Part shown: positions 1 through 7,579 of the stretch, piece after piece | How the letters are laid out: each line of letters opens with the position of its first letter | How positions within the stretch are numbered: position 1 is the stretch's first letter | Origin: an uncultured Fidelibacterota bacterium | GTDB taxonomy: Bacteria; Fidelibacterota; Marinisomatia; SCGC-AAA003-L08; D37C17 | Assembly: GCA_913049525.1 (NCBI GenBank) | Contig: CAJWYZ010000015.1 | Location: 1-15,267 of the forward strand | DNA: 15,267 bases | Direction of reading: 5' to 3' | Translations under genes and position numbers: made by a program | Notes under the pieces: generated by a model | What the model was told of the DNA's origin: nothing | Databases searched by the model: none | What the model saw: the letters and a program-made list of their open reading frames with translations, nothing else

Positions 1-1110
1 GCAAACTCAGGTTCTTCCAGCGCACAATCAGGTGCTATTGGAAACAGCCAGTCTTCCAGCATCTCTGTAACCCTGGATGTTACAGCCGATGGTGAAATTG
101 ATTTCTATTATAAGGTGTCAGCTGAATACTCATCATCCGGAAATTATTTTTATGATGGTTTGGAGTTCTATATTGACAACACTCTTAAAGGTCAATATCA
201 AACTACCACATCTGGAACTTCACCCTGGACCAACGTAAGCTATGATGTTGCGGCTGGTGAGCATACCTTTAAATGGACCTATGTGAAAGATGGTGGAGGC
301 GGCAGTACAGACTGTGATAATACAGACTGTGCAGATGCGGCCTGGATTGATGATATTATCTTTCCACCAGCTTATATGGAGTCTGATGGAGTTACAGGTG
401 ATCTGAATGGAGATAGTTTGGTTAATATTTTGGATGTTATAATTATGGTTAACATGATACTCGGAATAGAGCCAGAAACCGACTTGGCAGATGTGAATGG
501 AGATGGCGTAGTGAATATCCTGGATATTGTGCAGGAAATTAATCTCATTCTGGGACCTCGTGTGGATAATGCTAGTAGGGCACAGCTATTTGATACAGGT
601 TCAGCTATAAAAGTCCAATCAGATGGGTATATAGCAGCTTTGAAAATGACTCTTATACATGAAGGCTTGTTCAGTTTAGAATTGACAGATGATGCGTACC
701 TTGCAAGTTATAATACTGAGAGGAATACTACTACTATAATTGTGGTGGCACCAGAGACAGATCATCTCTTCAGCTATGAAGGCACATTCAGTATTATTGA
801 TATAGAGGCTGCAAGTTCAGACGATTATATACAGGTTATGTTGCCATCCAGAACATCTTTGAGTGCAGCCTATCCTAATCCATTTAATCCTTCCACAACT
901 ATCAGCTATACACTTGCAAATACAGCTAATATTAATCTGAGTGTTTATAATGTTTCGGGACAGCTCATTGAGAAGCTGAAAAATGGTTATCAAGATGCTG
1001 GAAACTATGAAATAGTATGGGATGCATCTCAACAGCCTAGTGGGATATATTTATTGAGATTACAGTCAGAACATGAATCATTTAATCAGAAATTGATGCT
1101 AATGAAGTAA
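1..1110 (+). CDS. Secreted protein, 3' part: beta-sandwich region, type I dockerin, T9SS type A sorting domain (5' end outside window)
   Basis: The frame is open from base 1, so the gene begins upstream; the GTG at 115 is internal. The visible part is 369 residues. Residues about 1-125 look like a jelly-roll/MAM-like beta-sandwich, rich in Ser, Gly, Tyr and Asp. A type I dockerin follows at about 133-186, with two calcium loops of the pattern DxNxDxxxxxxD (D134/N136/D138/D145 and D164/N166/D168/D175), each followed by an NILD helix. A further beta-rich segment spans about 189-285. A type A T9SS sorting domain occupies about 290-369, with PNPFNPS at 292-298, a YNVSGQ strand and a GIYLLRL strand near the end. 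The family knowledge is that the C-terminal domain directs export through the type IX system and surface anchoring or release. The true function lies in the missing N-terminal part and cannot be named. The gene ends just before a strong terminator. Confidence 0.9.
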   Translation, partial: ANSGSSSAQSGAIGNSQSSSISVTLDVTADGEIDFYYKVSAEYSSSGNYFYDGLEFYIDNTLKGQYQTTTSGTSPWTNVSYDVAAGEHTFKWTYVKDGGGGSTDCDNTDCADAAWIDDIIFPPAYMESDGVTGDLNGDSLVNILDVIIMVNMILGIEPETDLADVNGDGVVNILDIVQEINLILGPRVDNASRAQLFDTGSAIKVQSDGYIAALKMTLIHEGLFSLELTDDAYLASYNTERNTTTIIVVAPETDHLFSYEGTFSIIDIEAASSDDYIQVMLPSRTSLSAAYPNPFNPSTTISYTLANTANINLSVYNVSGQLIEKLKNGYQDAGNYEIVWDASQQPSGIYLLRLQSEHESFNQKLMLMK

Positions 1111-1132
1111 CCTTGAGCATTTACCATTAGGG

Positions 1133-1163
1133 AAAAAGGGCTCGGTTTTCCGGGCTTTTTTTT
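1133..1163 (+). terminator. Rho-independent terminator after the T9SS protein gene
   Basis: The left arm is AAAAAGGGCTCG, the loop GTTTTC and the right arm CGGGC followed by eight T. The core pairs CG-C-GG with G-T wobbles, and the A-run pairs with the T-run. It starts 22 bases after the TAA stop, so it should end transcription of the secreted-protein gene and isolate it from the small genes downstream. Confidence 0.85.
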
Positions 1164-1213
1164 GTAGCTAGATATTAATAGTTATCTTTTCACAAATAAT
1201 ATTAAGTTTGTAA

Positions 1214-1471
1214 ATGATTTTTAGAGTACAGATATATAATTTCCTTGAAACAATTAGGATTGCATTCCAAAAATCATTAAGGGGCGAAAAGGCAATTGCC
1301 AAATCGGAAGATAGATATAATCGACGTGATATCTGTTTCTCCTGTGAATTTAAAAAAGGATATTTTAAAAAATATTACCGTTGTACATCTTGTGAATGTT
1401 TAATTATTACAAAACTAATATTCACCACATCTGAATGCCCTGAAGGTAAATGGGGGACATTAGATTATTAA
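1214..1471 (+). CDS. Small Cys-rich protein with CxxC pairs and a CPxGKW-type motif
   Basis: This is an 85-residue protein. The N-terminal 40 residues are mildly amphipathic and basic. The second half has C42xxC45, then C57xxC60xC62, and finally C75-P-E-G-K-W near the C-terminus, five or more cysteines in the order expected of a small zinc-ribbon or zinc-knuckle fold. It resembles short uncharacterised bacterial and phage proteins with the layout 'R..IC..C...C..C.C.....T..CP.GKW', whose function I do not know. Metal binding is inferred from Cys spacing alone. The ATG at 1214 is the only good start, and no convincing Shine-Dalgarno precedes it. The conserved-looking C-terminal half supports a real gene rather than a chance ORF. 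It stands alone between a terminator and the next hypothetical gene. Confidence 0.75.
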   Translation: MIFRVQIYNFLETIRIAFQKSLRGEKAIAKSEDRYNRRDICFSCEFKKGYFKKYYRCTSCECLIITKLIFTTSECPEGKWGTLDY

Positions 1472-1558
1472 ATTTGGATAAATTAACCTTCCATACAAAT
1501 ATTTAACCTGTTTAACTTCACCATAATATTTTTTAACAAACTGACATAATTAATATAA

Positions 1559-2242
1559 ATGAAATTATTTTCTCGCAGTAAAGAAAGCTCAGATCCAGCA
1601 GATATAATACATAATAGTTTTATTGCCGTATCTGATAAAATTTATGCTGCCCTCGAAGAAGAAGGCTATCATTGGAGAAAGCCATGGGGGGTTAAGCGTT
1701 TTGAAAGTTTAGTATTAACTAAATTTATGATGGACTATTCTTTTAATAAGCTTGCCGAGGATAAATTAAAAGATGATGAAAAAATTGCTTTTACTAATTT
1801 TTGTTCGAAGGAATTTTCTCAATTGTTTAACGATGAATTTTCTCAAATCGGTTTAAATTTCGATGATATGCAGGATGAACTGCAGCAAAAAATAGAGGCT
1901 TATTTTGATGCGCGGCGGGAAAGTAAACCTCCTTATTGTTGGCATAAAATATACCAATTGATTACTCGAAGTAAGTCTAAAGAAGAATTAGAAGATGATG
2001 TAGTAAAAAAATCTGCAGGATTAGAGCTTATAAAGGGGAATGAAAATTTTTCAGGGATGGTGCCTCAGTATGAATCTCAAATTCGTATTCTTAAAGATAA
2101 AGTCAATGCTTTTGAATCTGCAGAAATGATGTTGCCTCATATGGTTCGATTTACTAGGGATAAATTGCGGGCAATAAATTTAAAAAAAATTAAAGCATTA
2201 AGTAAAAAATTAGCAAAAAAGGATAAGGGTAAGAAAAAATAG
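1559..2242 (+). CDS. Hypothetical protein, 227 aa, charged, with Lys-rich C-terminal tail
   Basis: I do not recognise this family. The protein is soluble-looking, with no signal peptide and no membrane segment. Predicted helices dominate, with many Glu, Asp and Lys. A short aromatic/basic stretch (GYHWRKPWG, near residues 36-44) and two Phe-rich segments at about 80-105 suggest a compact helical domain in residues 10-125. The last 20 residues or so are strongly basic, with runs of KK, as in nucleic-acid- or ribosome-binding tails; that is inference only. The ATG at 1559 is preceded by an AT-rich stretch without a clear Shine-Dalgarno. The frame is long for AT-rich DNA and its codon use matches the neighbours, so it is probably real. 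A small hairpin follows the stop directly. Confidence 0.75.
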   Translation: MKLFSRSKESSDPADIIHNSFIAVSDKIYAALEEEGYHWRKPWGVKRFESLVLTKFMMDYSFNKLAEDKLKDDEKIAFTNFCSKEFSQLFNDEFSQIGLNFDDMQDELQQKIEAYFDARRESKPPYCWHKIYQLITRSKSKEELEDDVVKKSAGLELIKGNENFSGMVPQYESQIRILKDKVNAFESAEMMLPHMVRFTRDKLRAINLKKIKALSKKLAKKDKGKKK

Positions 2243-2260
2243 TTCCAATCTTAATTGGAA
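2243..2260 (+). terminator. Hairpin immediately after the 227-aa gene, weak terminator candidate
   Basis: TTCCAAT and ATTGGAA form a perfect 7-bp stem around a CTTA loop, starting at the first base after the TAG stop. The sequence that follows (TATTATTC) is only moderately T-rich and the stem is AT-rich, so termination would be weak. The rest of the 178-base gap before ileS shows no tRNA and no T-box that I can recognise. Confidence 0.4.
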
Positions 2261-2420
2261 TATTATTCAAAGCAAGTTGCCCAATTACTTCCTGATGTGA
2301 ATTGCTCTATTTTCAAAAAGGTAATTCTACATTTAGTTGACAAATATTATTCTCTTCGGAAGTCCATTGTATTCATATCTCAAAATGTTCTAAATTTCTT
2401 GTCATTAAACTATTAGATTT

Positions 2421-5400
2421 ATGGCTGATTCGAAAATATTTAATCCAGTAGATAATAAAGTTGATTTTATCCAAATTGAGCATGATATGCTTGAGAAATG
2501 GAATAAAGACGATACTTTTAATCAATTGAGAACAAAGAACGCTGAGGGTAAGCCCTGGTCGTTTCTCGATGGACCTATTACAGCAAATAATCCTATGGGT
2601 GTTCATCATGCATGGGGTCGTACTTTGAAAGATATTTTCCAACGCTTTCATGCAATGAAAGGTAGAGATCTAAGATATCAAAATGGGTTTGATTGTCAAG
2701 GATTATGGGTTGAAATTGAAGTGGAAAAAGAATTGGGTTTTAAATCGAAGAGAGACGTAGAAAAATATGGTTTAGAAAATTTTGTAAATAAATGCAAAGA
2801 AAGAGTGCTGAAGTATTCTGCAATTCAATCTGAACAGTCAAAGCGATTGGGGTATTGGATGGATTGGGATAATTCCTACTTTACCATGTCTGATGAAAAT
2901 AATTATACTATTTGGGCATTCCTCAAAAAGTTATATGAAGATGGGAAAATTTATAAAGGTACAGATGTTGTCCCCTGGTCTGGTCGTTCGGGAACCTCCT
3001 ATTCCCAAATGGAAATTATTGAAGGTAGAAAACTTGTAGCACACACGTCTGTATTTGTGCGATTCCCTATAAAAAATAAGCATAATGAATATATATTGGT
3101 ATGGACAACAACTCCCTGGACCCTCACTTCAAATGTGGCTGCTGCCGTTAATGTAGACTTAGATTATATAAAAATAAAAGCTACCGACGGCGCATTCTAT
3201 TATTTTGCAAAAGAGAATCTTGAATTTCAACGCCTTGATAAACAATTTAAAGAGAAAAAACAATGGATTGATGGTGTACCGAAATTGAAAACAATTGCTC
3301 AAATATTTAAAGAGCGAGGTGGATATGAAGTAATGGGCACAATTAAGGGTGTTGATATGCTGGGATGGGAGTATGAAGGGCCTTTTGATGAACTTGAAGC
3401 CCAGAGTAAAGTTGGTGGCTATCCATTTGTGGATAAAGCATTAAAAGTTGATGGAAAAACTGGTATTTCCTGTCATCGCATTATTGATGGTGGAAAAGAT
3501 AGTATAGGCAGTGATGTGGTAGTGGCTGGTGAAGGTACGGGAATTGTACATACGGCGCCAGGATGTGGTGCAATTGATAAGAAAATTGCTCAAAAAGCTG
3601 AACTTATTTCAATTGCACCTTTAAATGAAGAATCATGTTATATAGATGGCTTTGGAAAATATAGCGGAAAATGTGCAACACATATTGAAACAACCCAGGA
3701 AATCATTGCTGATTTAAAGGATAAAGGGTTACTTCTTTATCAGGAGCAGTATCCTCATGTTTATCCTCATTGTTGGCGTTCAGGAGATGAATTGGTTTTT
3801 CGAATCGTTGATGAATGGTATATCAATATGGATTGGCGAGATAAAATTAAAAACCTTGTAAAAGATATTCAATGGATTCCTGAGTGGGGTCATGATAGAG
3901 AAATGGAATGGCTTGAAAATATGGGAGATTGGATGATTTCCAAAAAAAGATTTTGGGGTTTGGCTCTTCCAATTTGGAAATTCGAAGATGATTCATTTTA
4001 TGTTGTTGGTTCTAAAGAAGAACTTAAAAAATTAGCTGTTGAGGGATGGGATGAGTTTGAAGGTAAGAGTCCGCATCGCCCATGGATTGATAAGGTGAAA
4101 ATAAAGCATCCTGAAACGGGACTTATTGGAACTCGTATTCCTGATGTGGGCAACCCATGGCTTGATGCAGGTATTGTACCCTATTCTACCTTTCATTATA
4201 ATTCTGATAAAGATTATTGGAAAAAGTGGTTTCCGGCTGATTTTGTAGTTGAGTGTTTGCCAGGACAATTCCGTAATTGGTTCTACTCATTATTGGCTCT
4301 TTCTACGGTAATGGAGGAAAAAGCCCCCTTTAAAACTTTATTAGGGCATGCGTTGGTGAAAGATGAAACAGGCCGTGATATGCATAAATCATGGGGTAAT
4401 GCAATTTGGTTTGATGATGCTGCAGAAAAGATGGGGGTTGATGTTATGCGTTGGATGTATGCCAGTCAAAACCCTGAACATAATTTATTATTTGGATATG
4501 GTATTGCAGATGAGGTGAGAAAACAATTAATTACATTATGGAATACGTATTCATTTTTCGTAACCTACGCAAATTTGGATGGATTTGATCCTTCAACGAA
4601 AATAAAAAAAGAGACTCTTACAAAGTCAGATCTATGGATCCTTTCAAAAACCAGTAAATTTATTAAAACGGCTGAGAAACATTATAATTCTTTTCAAGTA
4701 TTTCAGCTTATGGCAGAGGCGACCCGATTATTGGATGATTTATCTAACTGGTATATAAGGAGAAATCGTCGACGATTTTGGAAGTCGGAAAATGACTCTG
4801 ATAAAACGGCTGCATATTCAACACTTTATCATGTTTTAATTAACTTTGTAAAAGTTATTGCGCCAATTGTTCCTTTTGTTAGCGACAAAATTTATGGTAA
4901 TTTAGTATCAGGGAACAATGAGACTAATTTTGATAGTGTGCATCTCTGTGACTTTCCAGCCGTTGATCCGAGTGATATTGACGAGAATGTATTGAATGAG
5001 ATTGATGTGGTGATTCAAATTGTCAGTTTAAGTAGATCTGCTAGAAATAAAGCAAATATTAAAATTAGGCAGCCATTGTCTGAACTTGCTCTTTTTGCAA
5101 TTGATGATATCCAAAAAATTGCAGAAAATAATAAGGCTGAAATTTTAGAAGAATTGAATATTAAGGAGTTAAATTTTGTAGAAAAAGAATCTGATTTGGT
5201 ACAATATAATGTAAAGCCTGATTTTCCAACGCTTGGGCAAAAATATGGAAAAGATATTGGACGAATCACTGCTTATTTAAAAAGTGTTGATTCTCAAGAA
5301 CTTGTACAAAAAGTTAAAAAAATGAATTCAGTTATTATTGCAGGTAAAGATGGGGATTTAGAAATATTACCTGAAGAACTTATTTTGGAAGAAGTGTCAG

Positions 5401-5735
5401 TAAATAATTATGCTGTTTCATCTGGAAAAAATTTCATTGTAGGAATAAGTACGGAAATTTCAGAATCTTTGAAACAAGAGGGGTTAGTAAGGGATTTAAT
5501 AAGGCAAGTACAAAATTTACGAAAAGATTCAGGTTTAAAAGTTGAAGACCGGATTAAAATTGAAATAAATGGATCAAAAGAGTTAAATAATGCTGTAGTA
5601 TCTTATGAATCTTATTTCATGAATGAAGTATTAGGAGTAAAATTGGACATGGGGGATTGCATAACGTTTAAATATAATGATTCAGTAAAAATAGCTGGTG
5701 AAAAGACAATTATTGGAATTTCACCTTTAATATAA
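2421..5735 (+). CDS. ileS: Isoleucyl-tRNA synthetase, type 2 (IleRS2), with GVHH in place of HxGH
   Basis: It charges tRNA-Ile with isoleucine using ATP, in the cytoplasm. At 1104 residues it has IleRS2 length. The N-terminal Rossmann half carries DGPITANNPMG leading into G60-V-H-H63, where the class I signature would read HxGH. The CP1 editing domain shows WTTTPWTLTSN (about 228-238) and GTGIVHTAP (372-380) with Asp386 at the expected editing-Asp position. The KMSKS loop reads D653-M-H-K-S657, keeping the second Lys. An anticodon-binding helical domain follows (about 710-870). The C-terminal region includes KPDFPTLGQKYGK, typical of IleRS2, and the zinc finger that ends type 1 enzymes is absent. 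The ATG at 2421 lacks a clear Shine-Dalgarno. The gene heads the cluster and is 12 bases before the dksA-like gene. The type 2 assignment is confident; the resistance phenotype is inferred. Confidence 0.96.
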   Translation: MADSKIFNPVDNKVDFIQIEHDMLEKWNKDDTFNQLRTKNAEGKPWSFLDGPITANNPMGVHHAWGRTLKDIFQRFHAMKGRDLRYQNGFDCQGLWVEIEVEKELGFKSKRDVEKYGLENFVNKCKERVLKYSAIQSEQSKRLGYWMDWDNSYFTMSDENNYTIWAFLKKLYEDGKIYKGTDVVPWSGRSGTSYSQMEIIEGRKLVAHTSVFVRFPIKNKHNEYILVWTTTPWTLTSNVAAAVNVDLDYIKIKATDGAFYYFAKENLEFQRLDKQFKEKKQWIDGVPKLKTIAQIFKERGGYEVMGTIKGVDMLGWEYEGPFDELEAQSKVGGYPFVDKALKVDGKTGISCHRIIDGGKDSIGSDVVVAGEGTGIVHTAPGCGAIDKKIAQKAELISIAPLNEESCYIDGFGKYSGKCATHIETTQEIIADLKDKGLLLYQEQYPHVYPHCWRSGDELVFRIVDEWYINMDWRDKIKNLVKDIQWIPEWGHDREMEWLENMGDWMISKKRFWGLALPIWKFEDDSFYVVGSKEELKKLAVEGWDEFEGKSPHRPWIDKVKIKHPETGLIGTRIPDVGNPWLDAGIVPYSTFHYNSDKDYWKKWFPADFVVECLPGQFRNWFYSLLALSTVMEEKAPFKTLLGHALVKDETGRDMHKSWGNAIWFDDAAEKMGVDVMRWMYASQNPEHNLLFGYGIADEVRKQLITLWNTYSFFVTYANLDGFDPSTKIKKETLTKSDLWILSKTSKFIKTAEKHYNSFQVFQLMAEATRLLDDLSNWYIRRNRRRFWKSENDSDKTAAYSTLYHVLINFVKVIAPIVPFVSDKIYGNLVSGNNETNFDSVHLCDFPAVDPSDIDENVLNEIDVVIQIVSLSRSARNKANIKIRQPLSELALFAIDDIQKIAENNKAEILEELNIKELNFVEKESDLVQYNVKPDFPTLGQKYGKDIGRITAYLKSVDSQELVQKVKKMNSVIIAGKDGDLEILPEELILEEVSVNNYAVSSGKNFIVGISTEISESLKQEGLVRDLIRQVQNLRKDSGLKVEDRIKIEINGSKELNNAVVSYESYFMNEVLGVKLDMGDCITFKYNDSVKIAGEKTIIGISPLI

Positions 5736-5747
5736 AAAGGTAATAAT

Positions 5748-6131
5748 ATGGCAGAAAGTGAAAAAAAGAAATGGACAAAAAAAGAATTGGAGCAGTTTGA
5801 AACTCTGATATTAGAAAAGAGAAATGAAGTAACCCTTGAGCTAAAAGAAGCTAAGCAGAAAGCTGACGAAGTTTTAAAGAATAATTCTAATAATGCGATT
5901 TACTCATCTCACATGGCAGATGCTGTGTCGGATCAGCAAGAAATGGAAAAAAACTATTATATGATGGACCGGGAAAATAGTTATTTAAAATATCTTAATA
6001 GAGCGTTAGAAATGATTAAAGATGGATCTTTTGGAATTTGTTCATCCTGTGGTGTGCTTATTAATAAAGAAAGGTTAATTGAGGTACCGCATACTACCAG
6101 CTGCTTCGATTGCAAATCACAAACGGCTTAA
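5748..6131 (+). CDS. DksA/TraR-family RNA polymerase-binding zinc-finger protein
   Basis: This 127-residue protein has the DksA layout. A long charged coiled-coil region (about 8-95) is followed by a C4 zinc finger, C98-S-S-C101 and C119-F-D-C122, within the family pattern FGICSSCG...RL..VP.T..C.DC. Family members bind in the RNA polymerase secondary channel and adjust initiation, often together with ppGpp. At the coiled-coil tip this protein reads HMADAVSD (about 55-62) rather than the DxxDxA of E. coli DksA, as in DksA-like proteins I recall from Bacteroidota. A response to ppGpp therefore cannot be assumed. AAAGG precedes the ATG by 7 bases, a fair Shine-Dalgarno. It lies 12 bases after ileS and 4 bases before the preferred lspA start. 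Confidence 0.92.
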   Translation: MAESEKKKWTKKELEQFETLILEKRNEVTLELKEAKQKADEVLKNNSNNAIYSSHMADAVSDQQEMEKNYYMMDRENSYLKYLNRALEMIKDGSFGICSSCGVLINKERLIEVPHTTSCFDCKSQTA

Positions 6132-6135
6132 TTTA

Positions 6136-6627
6136 TTGAAGGTATATCTCCCAACCATATTGGTAGTATTTATAGATCAATTTTCAAAATTGTGGATAAA
6201 AAATAATTTACCACATTGGGAAACATGGAATATCCTCGGTTCATTTTTGCGCTTTACCCATGTGAAAAACCCTGGTATTGCATTTGGCATTTCAGTTGGA
6301 CAGTTCAGTATAATAGTAGTGTTTTTATCAATAATTGCTACCTTATTTATTGCTTATTTGCATTGGCAAGAACGTAATAATCACCCGCTTATTTCAATTG
6401 GATTGGGACTTATTTTAGGTGGCGCAATTGGCAATCTTATTGATAGAAGTTCAATATTCTTTGTTCAAAATTACGAAGGGGTTATTGATTTCATTGATAT
6501 TGGTTCTTCAAGTTTCCGCTGGTACACATTTAATATTGCTGATTCGGCAGTTACTATTGGGATTATTTTTTATTTAATGCATTCTTTTTTTACAACTAAG
6601 CCAGAGTTATTAGAAAGAAATGATTGA
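6136..6627 (+). CDS. lspA: Lipoprotein signal peptidase (signal peptidase II)
   Basis: LspA is the aspartyl protease of the inner membrane that cleaves signal peptides of diacylglyceryl-modified prolipoproteins. From the TTG at 6136 the protein is 163 residues, the normal family length, beginning directly with the first membrane helix (MKVYLPTILVVFIDQ). Four hydrophobic helices are visible (about 4-18, 55-75, 85-100, 136-152). The catalytic Asp pair is D103 in GGAIGNLIDR and D136 in FNIADSAV; KNPGIAFG (44-51) is the conserved N-terminal box. An in-frame ATG at 6079 would add 19 hydrophilic residues and overlap the zinc-finger coding end of the dksA-like gene by 53 bases, so I prefer the TTG start, 4 bases after that gene's stop. 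The 3' end overlaps rluD by 8 bases, which suggests translational coupling. Confidence 0.93.
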   Translation: MKVYLPTILVVFIDQFSKLWIKNNLPHWETWNILGSFLRFTHVKNPGIAFGISVGQFSIIVVFLSIIATLFIAYLHWQERNNHPLISIGLGLILGGAIGNLIDRSSIFFVQNYEGVIDFIDIGSSSFRWYTFNIADSAVTIGIIFYLMHSFFTTKPELLERND

Positions 6628-7579
6628 AAATCATTCATTTACTGTAGAAGAATCTCGTTTACGGATAGATCAGTATCTTGCGAATAAACTTCCTGATATT
6701 TCTCGATCTAAAATTCAAAATTTAATTAAACTGGGACAAGTTACAATTAATGGTGAACCAGTGAAGTCATCATTAATACTGCAAGGCAACGAAGCTATTG
6801 AATGCAAATTTCAAGCACAAATAAAAGACGAGAGTATAGCCGGTGAAGTAATGGACTTAAATATCATATTTGAAGATGACTACTTAGCCGTAATAAACAA
6901 ACCAACAGGATTAGTTGTACATCCTGGAAGTGGTAATTGGTCAGGGACGCTACTGAATGGACTTGTCCATCATTTTAATAATCTATCTCGCCAAGATTCA
7001 ATGAGGCCTGGAATTGTTCATCGTTTAGATAAAGACACCTCTGGAGTTATTATAATTGCAAAAAATGATAAGTCTCATGATAATCTGAGTGCACAGTTTA
7101 GTGAAAGAAAAGTAAAAAAGGAATATCTGGCATTGGCTTGGGGTAAATTAAATGATCAGGGTACAATAGAGGGTGAAATGGGACGGCATACTCGAGATAG
7201 AAAATTATTTACCATGGTTGAAAGTGGCGGAAGAAATTCTTTGACCGAATTTGAATTGAATGAGTACTTCCCTCCACTTTCATGGCTCAGACTCTATCCT
7301 GAAACTGGAAGAACTCATCAATTAAGAGTTCATTTAAAATCTATTGGTCATCCGATATTCTGTGATGATGCCTATGGTGGTGGTGCAAAATATGCAAGAT
7401 CCTTCCATGTGAAGTATACTCAATTATTAAATCGATTATTAAAAAATGTAAATAGGGTAGCATTGCATGCACATAAACTGGAAATATCCCATCCTGAAAC
7501 AAATGAAACCATGTTATTTCAAGCGCCTATTCCTGAAGATTTAAAACGAGCATTAGAGATTTTAAAAAATGAAAAGTAA
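6620..7579 (+). CDS. rluD: RluD-type 23S rRNA pseudouridine synthase
   Basis: This enzyme isomerises specific uridines of 23S rRNA to pseudouridine. The protein is 319 residues, typical for RluA/C/D. An S4 RNA-binding domain occupies about 13-65 (RIDQYLANKLPDISRSKIQNLI). The catalytic domain has INKPTGLVVHPG (about 92-103), the active-site motif HRLDKDTSG (134-142) with catalytic Asp137, and a C-terminal block PETGRTHQLRVHL...GHPI..D..YGG. The presence of S4 and the overall length favour RluD, though RluC-like specificity cannot be excluded. The ATG at 6620 lies inside the end of lspA. The 3' end overlaps the xer gene by 11 bases. The lspA-rluD order is widespread in bacteria and supports both calls. 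Confidence 0.93.
   Translation: MIENHSFTVEESRLRIDQYLANKLPDISRSKIQNLIKLGQVTINGEPVKSSLILQGNEAIECKFQAQIKDESIAGEVMDLNIIFEDDYLAVINKPTGLVVHPGSGNWSGTLLNGLVHHFNNLSRQDSMRPGIVHRLDKDTSGVIIIAKNDKSHDNLSAQFSERKVKKEYLALAWGKLNDQGTIEGEMGRHTRDRKLFTMVESGGRNSLTEFELNEYFPPLSWLRLYPETGRTHQLRVHLKSIGHPIFCDDAYGGGAKYARSFHVKYTQLLNRLLKNVNRVALHAHKLEISHPETNETMLFQAPIPEDLKRALEILKNEK

Noticed and set aside
1203..1210. TAAGTTTG, matching the Bacteroidota -7 box TAnnTTTG
   Set aside because: The implied transcription start would fall at or after the ATG at 1214, and I see no well-placed upstream TTTG partner.
2337..2342. TTGACA, a perfect -35 box upstream of ileS
   Set aside because: No acceptable -10 hexamer lies 16-19 bases downstream.
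2243..2420. T-box or other aminoacylation-sensing leader before ileS
   Set aside because: No T-box core sequence, specifier loop or strong terminator/antiterminator pair is visible.
4032..4268. Minus-strand open frame inside ileS (and similar ones inside pckA and the helicase gene)
   Set aside because: These lie wholly opposite strongly conserved coding sequence and show no recognisable protein features; they are antisense shadows.
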